A stretch of 64,000 bases of DNA from an uncultured Lachnospiraceae bacterium (GCA_944381575.1 CALWLS010000007.1:48459-112458); one strand, 5' to 3'. Shown: positions 27,398 to 36,532, numbered from the stretch's first letter. Notes: generated from the letters alone by a model not told the origin. Numbers and translations are program-made.

Positions 27398-28339
27398 ATG
27401 AATACCAACGAAGAACTTTTCCTGCTGTTAGCAGAGGAACTTAATTTTTCAAGGGCCGCAAAAAAGGCTTTCATAAGCCAGCAATGCTTAAGCGCCCATA
27501 TTAAAAAGCTTGAGGATAAATACGGGACAAAATTATTTTTAAGAAAGCCCTCAGTGAAGCTCACTCCTTCAGGGCTGATGGTACGCGATACGCTCCTTTC
27601 GATAAAGCAGACTGAAACAGGGCTTAAGGAAAGGCTCTCTGAACTCGAGAAAGGACGGTCAGGGATCATCCGGGCCGGTATAAACTCCACCCGGGCATCC
27701 ATTATCATCCCGGAGATATTTTCCGGATTCCATACAGTTTATCCGGATGTAAAGCTTGAGTTTACTACCGATGAGACCTCCCGCCTCACGGAGGCCCTTG
27801 AAAAGGGTCTGCTTGACTGCGTCCTCGGCGTAAACGGAGTTTATTCACAAAACCTTATAAGTGAAGAGCTGTCTAAGGAAAATCTTTATTTTATGGTTTC
27901 AGACAGCTTCCTGAGCAAGCATGCTGATATCAAAAAGGCTGTATCAGACGGTGCCTCCATCAGCCTCAGCCTTTTGGACGGCTGTGAAATAATATCCGAT
28001 ACCGAAATCAGCACCACCTGGCAGCTGATAAACAGGCTTGCCTCATTTAACAACACACATTTTAAGCCTGTACTGTCCATGGAAAACTATGACGCGGCTG
28101 AAAAGATATGCCGTTTCAGTCCGCTGGGCTTTTTCTGCCCGGAGATCGTCCTTAAGAAAATACTGAACAATAACACGGCTTATGATGAGTCCAACAGACT
28201 CGTCCCGGTTTCTGTTTCAGGCCTTGACCGGGTCATCAATTTCAGTCTGGTGTACTTTAAGAACAGAGAATTCCCAAGATACATGCTCGACTTTTTTAGC
28301 TTAGTACATCAGGTGACGGATATGATAATCCAATATTGA
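27398..28339 (+). CDS. LysR-family transcriptional regulator
   Basis: A 313-residue regulator. The N-terminal winged helix (residues 1-65) shows the LysR pattern LNFSRAAKKAFISQQCLSAHIKKLEDKYG and LFLR. The remainder is a two-lobed periplasmic-binding-protein-like effector domain with GVNG and FSPLGFFCPE. It is transcribed away from the IlvD-like dehydratase, and the inverted repeat in the gap is a candidate site. The effector is unknown; a metabolite of the dehydratase pathway is a reasonable guess. Confidence 0.92.
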   Translation: MNTNEELFLLLAEELNFSRAAKKAFISQQCLSAHIKKLEDKYGTKLFLRKPSVKLTPSGLMVRDTLLSIKQTETGLKERLSELEKGRSGIIRAGINSTRASIIIPEIFSGFHTVYPDVKLEFTTDETSRLTEALEKGLLDCVLGVNGVYSQNLISEELSKENLYFMVSDSFLSKHADIKKAVSDGASISLSLLDGCEIISDTEISTTWQLINRLASFNNTHFKPVLSMENYDAAEKICRFSPLGFFCPEIVLKKILNNNTAYDESNRLVPVSVSGLDRVINFSLVYFKNREFPRYMLDFFSLVHQVTDMIIQY

Positions 28340-28530
28340 CATTTATTCTTTTGCACTGATCCCCGACTGCACGGCAAAGCGCCTACTGCAAACCGAAACA
28401 GCCAACGGTGATACCGTATTGGCGACTACCGTTTCATCTGCCATAGCAACTACGTCGAGCTCGTCATTCTCGCATTATCAGTCGGTCACAGGCGCAGTAT
28501 TTATATAAAGTAAAATAAAAATCTTTTTTT
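28340..28530. other. Gap with no recognised gene
   Basis: The stretch after lysR has a higher GC content than the following toxin-antitoxin genes. The minus strand contains a short open frame of about 40 codons (ends near 28348), with residues such as MADETVVANTV that I do not recognise. It may be a remnant of a former gene. No terminator with a clear T-tract was found. Confidence 0.3.
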
Positions 28531-28580
28531 AGTAATTACTAACGTGTAATTCTTGATAAAATTATGATAAAATTATGACA
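28531..28580 (+). promoter_or_regulatory. Palindrome and direct repeats upstream of the toxin-antitoxin pair
   Basis: The perfect palindrome AGTAATTACT (28531-28540) is followed by two tandem copies of ATAAAATTATG (about 28556-28577). Type II antitoxins usually repress their own promoter through such sites. TATGATAAAAT-like sequence here could include the -10 box. Confidence 0.45.
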
Positions 28581-28604
28581 AATATTAAACTTAGAGGTGC
28601 AATT

Positions 28605-28862
28605 ATGATTCAGATACGTCCAGTTTCCGACTTGAGAAACAAGTTTTCAGATATTGAAAAAATTGTTAAAAATGGTGAGCCCGTATATCTTACAAAAAAT
28701 GGATATGGATCCATGGTCGTGATAAGCATCGAAGAATACTCACGATTAACCGATAATATTGAAGATGCCCTGGATGCTGCCGATCTTCAGGCTGCAACTG
28801 ATCCTAAACGACTTACTCACGATGTTTTATTTTCTTCATTACGGGGGAATCGCGATGAATAA
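28605..28862 (+). CDS. Type II antitoxin, Phd/YefM family
   Basis: An 85-residue protein with the Phd/YefM N-terminal DNA-binding fold: IRPVSDLRNKFSDIEKIV, a GEPVYLTKNGYGSMVV strand pair and an SIEEYSRL helix. The acidic C-terminus would wrap the toxin. An AGAGGTG ribosome site lies six bases before the ATG at 28605, so this start is preferred to one ten codons upstream. The stop overlaps the toxin start (ATGAATAA), the usual coupling of such pairs. Confidence 0.9.
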   Translation: MIQIRPVSDLRNKFSDIEKIVKNGEPVYLTKNGYGSMVVISIEEYSRLTDNIEDALDAADLQAATDPKRLTHDVLFSSLRGNRDE

Positions 28863-29181
28863 TAATTACTCGCTTCGATACCTTCCCATATTTTATGATG
28901 ACCTTAAATCAATTACTGACTATATTTCCATTGAATTAAAAAATCCGTCCGCTGCAGATAAACTTATAGATCTTGTTGAACATTCCATTTTGAATCGTCT
29001 TCCTTTTGCCGAGTCATTTCATCCATATAGTTCTAAAAGAAAAAGACAATATCCCTACTACAAAATCAACGTCAAAAATTACATTATATTCTATGTTGTT
29101 ATCACAGATGATCCTGCAAATAAAATTATGGAAGTCAGACGTATATTATATAACAAACGTGATTGGCAAAATCTAATATAA
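28855..29181 (+). CDS. Type II toxin, RelE/ParE family
   Basis: A 108-residue basic protein with the RelE/ParE fold pattern: YSLRYLPIFYDDLKSITDYI at the start, an Arg/Lys-rich centre (SSKRKRQYPYYKINVKNYIIFY) and the C-terminal VRRILYNKRDW block. RelE-type toxins cleave mRNA at the ribosome; ParE-type toxins target gyrase. The C-terminal RxxYxxRD pattern leans towards the RelE/YafQ side but does not settle it. The real start at 28855 overlaps the antitoxin stop. Confidence 0.9.
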   Translation: MNNNYSLRYLPIFYDDLKSITDYISIELKNPSAADKLIDLVEHSILNRLPFAESFHPYSSKRKRQYPYYKINVKNYIIFYVVITDDPANKIMEVRRILYNKRDWQNLI

Positions 29182-29234
29182 CTACTTCATTACTTCCCTG
29201 CATTTATATCACCATTATATAAAATAATTTCAAT

Positions 29235-32192
29235 TTACCCATTAACTATATACTCATAAAGATCCTCTCTTACAGGCGTATCCAACAGCCATTCTATCTC
29301 GACAGCTGTTTTATCAGTATTCGGCATCGTAAATTCCTTCGCCCTTCCTGTCGCCTGCATTCTGCCAAGATAATAAAATTCCTTTGAGATCTTGTCATCC
29401 TTGTTTTTCCTTACAAAGAGCTCTACATCTATCCCTCTTTCTCTTGCTTTCAGGAAATTCTGTACATCCTCCGAATCCATGCTCCTTCCGCTTTTTGAAA
29501 TCGCTATCAACACAGACGGATTGATAAAATGATCCTCATATCTGGTGGTATCGCTTACCGATTCATCTTTGTCATAATTAATAAAAACCGGAAATGTCTT
29601 TGTTTTTTTATCAAATTTATATCCGCCTATATTGAGCGGTACTTCATTTTTCTCCCAATTTAACAGCCTGCACACATCCTCATATGTATATTTACGATAT
29701 AACACAAAATTGCTATCTTTATATAAGTTGCTGTAGAACCTGTAATTTCTTGAGAGTCCAAATTCTATGAGTTCCGAAAGTATATTATAAAAATCCTTAT
29801 TTTTAAGCATTTCTGAAAATGACTGCGATATTCCGTAGTCATCTCCTTCTTTTTTTATAAATACACACTCCTTATATACTCCCTTGGCAGACCCTGATGC
29901 AAACTCATTTGTGAGTATATTTACAAGATTGTCCGTGCGGTTTTTATCAAAGTTTTCATTATGGGGTCCGATTAATGCTGAATTAATCAACGTGAAAATA
30001 TCATTCTGATAATTCAACAATCTTTTTAAAATCAACAACTCATCAGCTCTTTTTCCATTGGCAAATTTTTTGGATACAAATTCAATAACCTTTTCTTCTT
30101 CTGATGAAAGCCTTATTTTATAATCCTTTTCATACTTAACCAGGAATTTATAATAAGAACCAAGACCTGGATTATCAAATACCCTCTGCACATCCATTTC
30201 TCCATACTCGTCGAATTCCATTAATGCAGGTATATGCCCAAGTTTATTTTTCAGATTAAAGTAGTTCTCCTTAATAAGCTTAATATCGCTGAAATTAGCA
30301 TTATCTATGGCCTTATATATCCTTTTTCTGGATATTTCATCAAAATGGATTGTACTTGATCCTGGAATTATCCTTCCGCCTTCGGTGACATACCTTCTTA
30401 TGTTGTCCTTGTTGTAACTGCGGTCACCCGACAAAGCCACTGGGATCATAAAGTTATTTTTATAATTTCCTATAAAATCCAGAATGACTACATATTCTTT
30501 TCCTTCCGCTTTTCTTAAGCCTCTGCCCAACTGCTGTATAAATACTACAGGTGATTCTGTCGGTCTCAGCATTATAACCTGATTTATCTCCGGTACATCC
30601 ACACCCTCTGAAAAAATATCTACGGAAATTATATAATCCAGAGCATTGACAGACTCATTTCCTGCAAGTCTCTCTATGGCCTCTGTTCTTATTTCTTCTG
30701 AATCACTTCCGCTTAATACAAGCGTTCTCCAACCCTTTTTATTGAATTTTTCGGATAATACTCTTGCCTCATCAAGCCTGCTGCAAAATATGAGTCCCTT
30801 AACTCTTTCTCCGCTATAACCAAAGTATTCAGCCTGGGTCATGATATTATTGACCCGCTCTTCAGATGTCAAAAATCTGAAATTTGCCGCTTTCTCTTCT
30901 GATGTTTTTCCTTCATCTGATATGACATTAAGGTCAGTAATGCCGAAATAGTGGAACGGACAAAGCAGGTCCTCTTCCATTGCATCCTGCAGACGGATTT
31001 CACATGCTATTTCATGATCAAATATCTCGTAAATATTCCTTCCGTCAATATTGTCGTCTCTCTTATCTGGAGTTGCCGTCATTCCAAGCCAAAGCCTTGG
31101 CGAAAAATAAGCCATGATCTTTTTATAAGTAATTGCTGAAGAATGGTGCGCCTCATCTATAATAATTGCATCAAACGAGTTCTTATCAAAGCGTTTGATC
31201 ACCTCATCCTTACCGAGTGTCTGGATAGTTGCAAAAATATAGTCTTCATCAAAGGCTTCACTTCCTCCGGTCAGCAATCCCATTGAAATATTGCTTCCGA
31301 AAACATTTCTATAAGATCTTATTGTCTGCTTAGCTATTTGATTTCTGTGAACTAAAAATAAAACCCGTTTAAATCCAAGCTCACGCATGGCAAATGCCGA
31401 AGCGTATGTTTTTCCTGTTCCGGTAGCAGATATCAGAAGCGCCCTGTCTGCACCCTTTTCAAAAATTTCTTTTAAATTTTGTATAAACTTCAGCTGCATC
31501 GAATTTGGCTCAAGTCTATACGTCTCAAGAGAAGGAATCTCCTCATTGCTTACTATCTTCTTTTGTCTGCGGATTATTTTATTTTTGGTATAAAGCTCTG
31601 TATATTCATCTATATATTCGCTGTATTCCTTTGCGTTATCTGACAGCCACAGCCTGTCAAATTCTGCCAGCAGATCTTTTGCATATTCACCTTGATCTGT
31701 CGATATTATCCTTGTATTCCACTCACGGTTGACAGTAAGTGCATTAAGCGTCATATTTGAGCTTCCAATAATTATTCTATATATCTCATCATTTTTAAAT
31801 ATATATCCCTTAGTATGAAACCCTTCTTTGGATTTATTAGCTGAAAATATCTTGATTTCGAGGTTACTAAGCTTATATAGTGTTTCAAGTGCCTTGGGCT
31901 CAGTAAATAAGAGGTAATCCGTCGTCAGGATCCTCCCATATATTCCCTTATTTTCCAGTTCCTTAAGTGTCTGCAATAGGGGTGTTATGCCTCCCATTGT
32001 AATAAATGCAACGCTTATATAAAATTCATGGCATTTCAAGAGCTCGTCCTCTATGGACGAGAGCACCTTATGACCCAGTTTATAATCATTGGAAATAAAC
32101 TGCGGCTTATACGCCAAGTTAGAGGAAATATTATTATCTATAAAAGCCGTTGTAAGACCCTGTTTCAATAAATTTTCCGTTCCGGTTTTCAT
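29235..32192 (-). CDS. PLD-nuclease / DEAD-box helicase / DUF3427 protein (putative defence)
   Basis: A 985-residue multidomain protein. Residues about 40-190 are a phospholipase D-like domain with one HKD motif (H126-K128, then GSSN at 143-146), as in BfiI-type nucleases. Residues about 230-600 are a superfamily 2 helicase: ATGTGKT at 256-262, DEAH at 346-349, GMTATP and the QQLGRGLR motif VI. The C-terminal third has the DUF3427 architecture. Proteins of this design occur in genomic islands and are suspected restriction or anti-phage factors; function is not proven. The region is clearly more AT-rich than the left flank, a sign of transfer. It is alone on its strand beside the toxin-antitoxin pair. 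Confidence 0.85.
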   Translation of the reverse strand: MKTGTENLLKQGLTTAFIDNNISSNLAYKPQFISNDYKLGHKVLSSIEDELLKCHEFYISVAFITMGGITPLLQTLKELENKGIYGRILTTDYLLFTEPKALETLYKLSNLEIKIFSANKSKEGFHTKGYIFKNDEIYRIIIGSSNMTLNALTVNREWNTRIISTDQGEYAKDLLAEFDRLWLSDNAKEYSEYIDEYTELYTKNKIIRRQKKIVSNEEIPSLETYRLEPNSMQLKFIQNLKEIFEKGADRALLISATGTGKTYASAFAMRELGFKRVLFLVHRNQIAKQTIRSYRNVFGSNISMGLLTGGSEAFDEDYIFATIQTLGKDEVIKRFDKNSFDAIIIDEAHHSSAITYKKIMAYFSPRLWLGMTATPDKRDDNIDGRNIYEIFDHEIACEIRLQDAMEEDLLCPFHYFGITDLNVISDEGKTSEEKAANFRFLTSEERVNNIMTQAEYFGYSGERVKGLIFCSRLDEARVLSEKFNKKGWRTLVLSGSDSEEIRTEAIERLAGNESVNALDYIISVDIFSEGVDVPEINQVIMLRPTESPVVFIQQLGRGLRKAEGKEYVVILDFIGNYKNNFMIPVALSGDRSYNKDNIRRYVTEGGRIIPGSSTIHFDEISRKRIYKAIDNANFSDIKLIKENYFNLKNKLGHIPALMEFDEYGEMDVQRVFDNPGLGSYYKFLVKYEKDYKIRLSSEEEKVIEFVSKKFANGKRADELLILKRLLNYQNDIFTLINSALIGPHNENFDKNRTDNLVNILTNEFASGSAKGVYKECVFIKKEGDDYGISQSFSEMLKNKDFYNILSELIEFGLSRNYRFYSNLYKDSNFVLYRKYTYEDVCRLLNWEKNEVPLNIGGYKFDKKTKTFPVFINYDKDESVSDTTRYEDHFINPSVLIAISKSGRSMDSEDVQNFLKARERGIDVELFVRKNKDDKISKEFYYLGRMQATGRAKEFTMPNTDKTAVEIEWLLDTPVREDLYEYIVNG

Positions 32193-32260
32193 ATGTTTTT
32201 AATCGAAATGATGCATTAACCAACTATATCTGTTTTATTATTTAATATTATAATGTGTTT

Positions 32261-32299
32261 TTTCGGCTGATCCGTTTCATATTTACGAATCAGCCGAAA
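32261..32299. repeat. 11-bp inverted repeat between the GNAT and PLD-helicase genes
   Basis: TTTCGGCTGAT (32261-32271) pairs perfectly with ATCAGCCGAAA (32289-32299). It lies 16 bases after the GNAT stop, a terminator position, but the minus strand is followed by A residues and not T. It could be a rho-assisted terminator or mRNA end stabiliser. Confidence 0.45.
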
Positions 32300-32314
32300 T
32301 CATGCTCACAAATC

Positions 32315-32794
32315 TTATATTTCCTTCATAAAAAACATGTTCATGGCGCCGTGTACCACAAAATCAGGCTTCGGTATCTCAAGATAATCCATTTTCTTAT
32401 ACAGGCTCACGGCAGCCTCAAGATTGGAGTGAGTTTCCAGATAAAGTTTATTATAGCCAAGCTCCTTTGCCTTTCCTTCCACGAATGTCATGAGCTCCCT
32501 GCTTATGCCCCTGCCTTTTATATGATCGTCAAAGTAAAGCTTCTGCATCTCCGCGCAACCCTCTATCTCATTTACTTCGGCAAATCCAAGGCCTCCGGAA
32601 ACATTTCCATTTTCATCCAAAACAACGAAATATCTCCGCTTATCCGGTTTCGCAAGATAGAAGCGGCTTAGCTCATTAAGCTCCTTATCGAAATACACCG
32701 TACCCGGGATGGCGAGCCCGTTATTTTTAAGGTTATATCTCACTATCTCAGCCATACGGCTGTCGTCAGCTTTTGTTATTTCCCTGAATTGCAT
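32315..32794 (-). CDS. GNAT-family N-acetyltransferase
   Basis: A 159-residue GNAT protein. Motif A is seen in MQKLYFDDHIKGRGISRELM (GRGIS near residue 95), and the C-terminal part has LYLETHSNLEAAVSLYKKMDY, the usual acetyl-CoA/dimer helix. The substrate is unknown. It is not closely related to the tandem pair at 20.9-21.9 kb. It sits between the PLD-helicase and a small membrane protein, each apparently on its own transcript. Confidence 0.88.
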   Translation of the reverse strand: MQFREITKADDSRMAEIVRYNLKNNGLAIPGTVYFDKELNELSRFYLAKPDKRRYFVVLDENGNVSGGLGFAEVNEIEGCAEMQKLYFDDHIKGRGISRELMTFVEGKAKELGYNKLYLETHSNLEAAVSLYKKMDYLEIPKPDFVVHGAMNMFFMKEI

Positions 32795-32949
32795 TTTTAA
32801 TCCTTTTGGTATTTCGTACTTTTTCCTTCAACTTTCATCTCTATAATGAAAAAGTTAATTACAGCAACAACTTCAACTTATACCGATAAAATCCTGTTTT
32901 TACCATATTAAGATAACTAAGAACCTGAATCCTGCGGAGCAATACCCTC

Positions 32950-33393
32950 TTACTTAAATATCTGCGACAGCGGATTGATGATACGGTACAGACTGTCTAT
33001 GGAATCGTTAAGCTTATCTATGTCTATCCTCTGAATGTTATCAAGAGTTTCATACATCTTTCCAAGGCCCTCTTCATTCATGGACTTCATTATGGCTGAA
33101 ACATCCCTGCTGCTCTCCTCAAGCTCAACGGATATTTCATCAAGATTCGCGAGTATGCTGTTTATCCTCGGCGTATATGACATTATGGTCATGGTAAGTA
33201 TAAGCACGCAGGCAAATATGGCGACCGCACAGCCTCCCGTCACCCTCGCCCAGAACAGGACTTTGTCAGAATCAGGCTTTTCCGTTTTTTTATCGGTTTT
33301 TTCAGAATTTTTATTTTCCACTGCCTCTATCTTATGTTTTACAGCTTCTGTCTTGTGTTCCCTGGCTTCCACTTTAAATTCTTTTTCCTCCAT
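32950..33393 (-). CDS. Small membrane protein with charged N-terminus and coiled-coil tail
   Basis: A 147-residue protein of unknown function. Residues 1-44 are highly charged and repetitive (EAxEHKxEAVxxK pattern). One membrane helix spans about 47-72, and the remainder (DEISVELEESSRDVSAIMKSM, then DNIQRIDIDKLNDSIDSL) is heptad-rich and likely coiled coil. It resembles DUF948-like or chemoreceptor-stalk-like membrane anchors in layout only. The start has GGAG upstream. No partner gene is evident. Confidence 0.65.
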   Translation of the reverse strand: MEEKEFKVEAREHKTEAVKHKIEAVENKNSEKTDKKTEKPDSDKVLFWARVTGGCAVAIFACVLILTMTIMSYTPRINSILANLDEISVELEESSRDVSAIMKSMNEEGLGKMYETLDNIQRIDIDKLNDSIDSLYRIINPLSQIFK

Positions 33394-33602
33394 GTCCGGC
33401 TCCTTTATCGCTTATCTTACAGATATATTTTACTTAGACTTTACAACCTGTCTTTTACCTGTCTGATAAAATTATATAACTGCCGATACTTAAAGTCGAT
33501 GTAAAAAGACCAAACTGTGACCATCCGCATGGAAAAATGCCTGGCATACCTTGTAAACCTTGTAAAACAAGCTTGATAATGCTTAAAACACACGTTAAAC
33601 CT

Positions 33603-34709
33603 ATGGAAAAAGAGATCAAACTGCGTATAAATGCCTGCTACGGAGACTTGCGGCCTTCCGAAAAAAAGGCCGCCGATTATGTCCTTAAGCATCTTGACGA
33701 GCTGAAAACCCTCACCCTTGACAGACTGGCAGAAAACGCCGGCGTCAGCCAGCCCACAGTCATGCGGATGATAAAGGCCCTGGGCTATGGAGGCTATAAG
33801 GAATTCCGATACGCCGTAGTGGAAAAGCTTGCCGCCGCAAGCACTAACACGGCAGGCTTTGAGGCAATGTACGGATATACTCTTACCGGCAATGAAAATA
33901 TTGAGGATATACCGGCAAAGATCGTCGCCACAACCGGCTCCATGGCCGGGGAAATGCTTAAAAACATCTCCATGAAGACATTTTCCTGCGTGATAGAAAA
34001 ACTGAAAAATGCACAGCGGATAGATATTTACAGCGTGGAAAACTCAAACGTCATAGCTGAAGATCTTCTGACCAAGCTGATGTATCTCGGTCTTAACGCA
34101 GGACATTTCACGGACAGCTATCATCAGCGCATCTCCGCAGGAAATCTTCATCCCGGGGACATAGCCCTCGGCATATCATATTCTGGCAACTCAAAGGATA
34201 CCGTAGACGCTGTTGCAGCTGCTAAAAAAGCCGGCGCCACAGTCATAGTGATCACCAATTTCAGGGATTCCCTTATCACACGATATGCCGATCTCGTTCT
34301 CTGCACTGGCCAGGAGCAGGTATTTTACGGAAACGCCATATTTTCCCGCACCACGCAGGTCATGCTTGTGGATATGATATATATGGCTCTCCTTGCGTCA
34401 GATTACAAAAAGTATGTCAAAGCCCTTAACCGAAACGGACATGTGGCCATGGGCATACGCCCTTATATTGACTCCGAGCATCAGGGGCCAATAATAACCA
34501 CATTCTTTTATCCTGAAGGGAAAAGCTTTTCCTTTGATGAAATGTACCATTATATAAAGGACCGCGGCTATGCCATTTACCCTGGAAAGGTAACGGACGC
34601 CGACACCTTCCGAATAGGCAATATCGGTGAGATCTATCTTGAAGATATAGACCGTGTCTGCAGTATTATGGAGGATTTCTTTAAACTCCGCTGCAGGGAG
34701 GCAGTCTGA
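33603..34709 (+). CDS. RpiR-family regulator fused to the C-terminal tail of a PhnW-type transaminase
   Basis: Numbering here uses the longest frame (start 33537, 390 residues). Residues about 24-100 are an RpiR/MurR helix-turn-helix domain (LRPSEKKAADYVL, SQPTVMRMIKALGY). Residues about 125-290 are a SIS sugar-phosphate isomerase-fold domain (GISYSGNSKDTVDAV). Residues about 305-386 are not regulator sequence: GPIITTFFYP, RGYAIYPGKV and DTFRIGNIGEI match the extreme C-terminus of 2-aminoethylphosphonate-pyruvate transaminase (PhnW). The rest of PhnW, including its PLP lysine, is missing. phnX follows one base after the stop. An in-frame deletion in an rpiR-phnW-phnX operon is the simplest explanation. 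The start is uncertain (33537, 33579 or 33603); 33603 fits the family N-terminus. Confidence 0.82.
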   Translation: MEKEIKLRINACYGDLRPSEKKAADYVLKHLDELKTLTLDRLAENAGVSQPTVMRMIKALGYGGYKEFRYAVVEKLAAASTNTAGFEAMYGYTLTGNENIEDIPAKIVATTGSMAGEMLKNISMKTFSCVIEKLKNAQRIDIYSVENSNVIAEDLLTKLMYLGLNAGHFTDSYHQRISAGNLHPGDIALGISYSGNSKDTVDAVAAAKKAGATVIVITNFRDSLITRYADLVLCTGQEQVFYGNAIFSRTTQVMLVDMIYMALLASDYKKYVKALNRNGHVAMGIRPYIDSEHQGPIITTFFYPEGKSFSFDEMYHYIKDRGYAIYPGKVTDADTFRIGNIGEIYLEDIDRVCSIMEDFFKLRCREAV

Positions 34710-34710
34710 T

Positions 34711-35490
34711 ATGAATAATAAAATAGAGGCCGTCATTTTTGACTGGGCAGGAACCACCGTAGACTATGGATGCTTTGCTCCCGTACAGGCATTTATATCA
34801 GCCTTTGAGGAGTACGGCATCACTCCTTCCTTTGACGAGGTCCGCGAACCTATGGGCATGCTCAAAAAGGACCACATCCGCGCTATGATGAATATGGACC
34901 GCATCCGCTGCGAATGGAAGCGTATACACGGAAGAGATTTTACCGAAGCTGACGTGGAGGAGGTCTATCAGACCTCTGAGAAAAGCATACTAAAGATCGT
35001 TCATAAATTTGCGGATCCCAAGCCCTTTGTTATTGATACAGTAGGATATCTCCGGGATCACGGCATAAAGATTGGATCAACTACCGGCTATACAGATGAA
35101 ATGATGGATATCGTTGTTCCGGAGGCTGCAGGAAAGGGCTACAGCCCGGACTGCTGGTTCTCTCCCAACTCTGTCAGGAACTTCGGCCGGCCTTATCCTT
35201 ACATGATATTTGAAAACCTTAAAGCCCTGCAGGTAAGCTCGGTATCCGCCGCCATAAAGATAGGCGATACGGTCGCTAATATAAAAGAGGGTCTTGCCGC
35301 AGGAATGCTGTCCTTAGGCGTTATAGAGGGAAGCTCCGTACTCGGCCTTACCGAGGCTGAATATGCAGCCCTGTCTCCTGATGAAAGAAGTATACTCTGT
35401 GATAAGGCAAGAAATAAATTCCTTAAAGCAGGAGCATCCGCCGTACTCAATAATCTTTCGGAGCTCCCACGCTATCTTGAGGAGCTGTGA
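34711..35490 (+). CDS. phnX: Phosphonoacetaldehyde hydrolase
   Basis: A 259-residue HAD-superfamily enzyme that splits phosphonoacetaldehyde into acetaldehyde and phosphate. The nucleophile Asp lies in VIFDWAGTTVDYG (residues 8-20), and the Schiff-base Lys region is MGMLKKDHIRAMM near residue 50. GSTTGYTDEMMD and IKIGDTVANIKEG complete the HAD core. The start at 34711 is preferred: GGGAGG is nine bases upstream and the regulator stop is one base before. The substrate is normally made by PhnW, which survives here only as a tail fused to the preceding regulator, so the pathway may be broken or fed from elsewhere. Confidence 0.93.
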   Translation: MNNKIEAVIFDWAGTTVDYGCFAPVQAFISAFEEYGITPSFDEVREPMGMLKKDHIRAMMNMDRIRCEWKRIHGRDFTEADVEEVYQTSEKSILKIVHKFADPKPFVIDTVGYLRDHGIKIGSTTGYTDEMMDIVVPEAAGKGYSPDCWFSPNSVRNFGRPYPYMIFENLKALQVSSVSAAIKIGDTVANIKEGLAAGMLSLGVIEGSSVLGLTEAEYAALSPDERSILCDKARNKFLKAGASAVLNNLSELPRYLEEL

Positions 35491-35557
35491 TCTCAGACCG
35501 GTATCCCGGTCCGGCATTGGTCTTTAGATATTTAAAATAAAAAAACTCAAAAAACTC

Positions 35558-35603
35558 GGGGCTGCAGCATCAATGATTAGGAAATCATAGATATGACAGC
35601 CCC
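35558..35603 (+). terminator. Nested hairpin after phnX, probable terminator
   Basis: The outer stem GGGGCTG (35558-35564) / CAGCCCC (35597-35603) encloses an inner stem ATGATT (35573-35578) / AATCAT (35583-35588). Only a short T-containing stretch follows (AGCTTAATCTT). Two AAAAAACTC repeats precede it. It probably ends phnX and also the convergent alkD transcript. Confidence 0.5.
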
Positions 35604-35665
35604 AGCTTAATCTTAATAAAAAACATTTCAAAATTTATTTTAACCAGTCATATTTTAAGTAATTC

Positions 35666-36391
35666 TTACAGCCGGTTTTTCTGACTGGTTTTTAGAGATC
35701 TTAAATATGCTTTCTGCTCATCTGTGATGCGCCTGCTCTCGCAGGCTTTCTGTATCGTTTTATTATGCGTCCAGTCATTTAGTGCTTTGTTTTCAATATA
35801 CGGTATCACCGCATTCCACTGCTTCGCTAAGGCAGTAGCATAAAACCACGCTATCATCATATTTACATAATATTCCTTTGAATGTACTCCTGCCGGGATC
35901 TCAAGATACTCTTTGCTGAAATCTCCATCGAGGAAATGGCTCATCAGCATACCTATCCCGAATCGGCAGGTATACGTATGTCCGGACGCCGACCATTCCC
36001 GTATTTTTCCGATTAGCTCAGCCCTGTGCTTTTTAAATATTTTGGGCGACATTATATCGCAGACAGCCCAGTTATCCACATATGGAAGAAAGCTGCCTAC
36101 AGCCTTTATGCATTCCTCATAATCTTCCAGCTCGGATATCATAAGCCCGTGCAGCATGTTTTCATCATAGTATTTATGAGGCAGAGCCATAATAAAGGAT
36201 CCTGGCTTTAGTTTGATCTTTCCCTCTTTTTTCAGGCTCCCTGCAAGCTTCCTCAGCTCCGGGACCCGCACTCCGATCATACTGTCCCGCTCTACGTTAG
36301 GAGTCAGCCTTAATTGAAAGTCGGCGAAGCTGTCATCCTTAAGGCTGAATAACCTTTCTCTTATATTTATTATTTCATTTGTTCCCATCAT
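35666..36391 (-). CDS. DNA alkylation repair protein, AlkD-like
   Basis: A 241-residue all-helical HEAT-like protein of the AlkD/DNA alkylation repair family, which excises alkylated bases. FADFQLRLTPNVERDSMIGVRVPELRKLA near the start is the family hallmark. YVDNWAVCDIMSP contains the Asp-Trp-Ala core associated with catalysis (W and D), and CRFGIGMLMSHF follows. It is convergent to phnX and divergent from marR; the shared promoter gap contains a long dyad that may also control this gene. Confidence 0.9.
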   Translation of the reverse strand: MMGTNEIINIRERLFSLKDDSFADFQLRLTPNVERDSMIGVRVPELRKLAGSLKKEGKIKLKPGSFIMALPHKYYDENMLHGLMISELEDYEECIKAVGSFLPYVDNWAVCDIMSPKIFKKHRAELIGKIREWSASGHTYTCRFGIGMLMSHFLDGDFSKEYLEIPAGVHSKEYYVNMMIAWFYATALAKQWNAVIPYIENKALNDWTHNKTIQKACESRRITDEQKAYLRSLKTSQKNRL

Positions 36392-36503
36392 ATATACTTT
36401 ACTGCCCTTTCCTCATTCTACGCAATGTGAACGAGATATGCTGAAAATACCGGCATTATCGTCTACTCACTTGCAAATTGTCTGCCTATATTGTATCATA
36501 AAG

Positions 36504-36532
36504 TCAAATATTTTACTTAAATATTTGACTTT
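36504..36532. promoter_or_regulatory. 11-bp inverted repeat, probable MarR operator
   Basis: AGTCAAATATT (36504-36514) and AATATTTGACT (36522-36532) form a perfect dyad with a 7-base spacer in the gap between alkD and marR. Size and symmetry fit a MarR-family dimer site, suggesting autoregulation and perhaps control of alkD. Confidence 0.65.
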
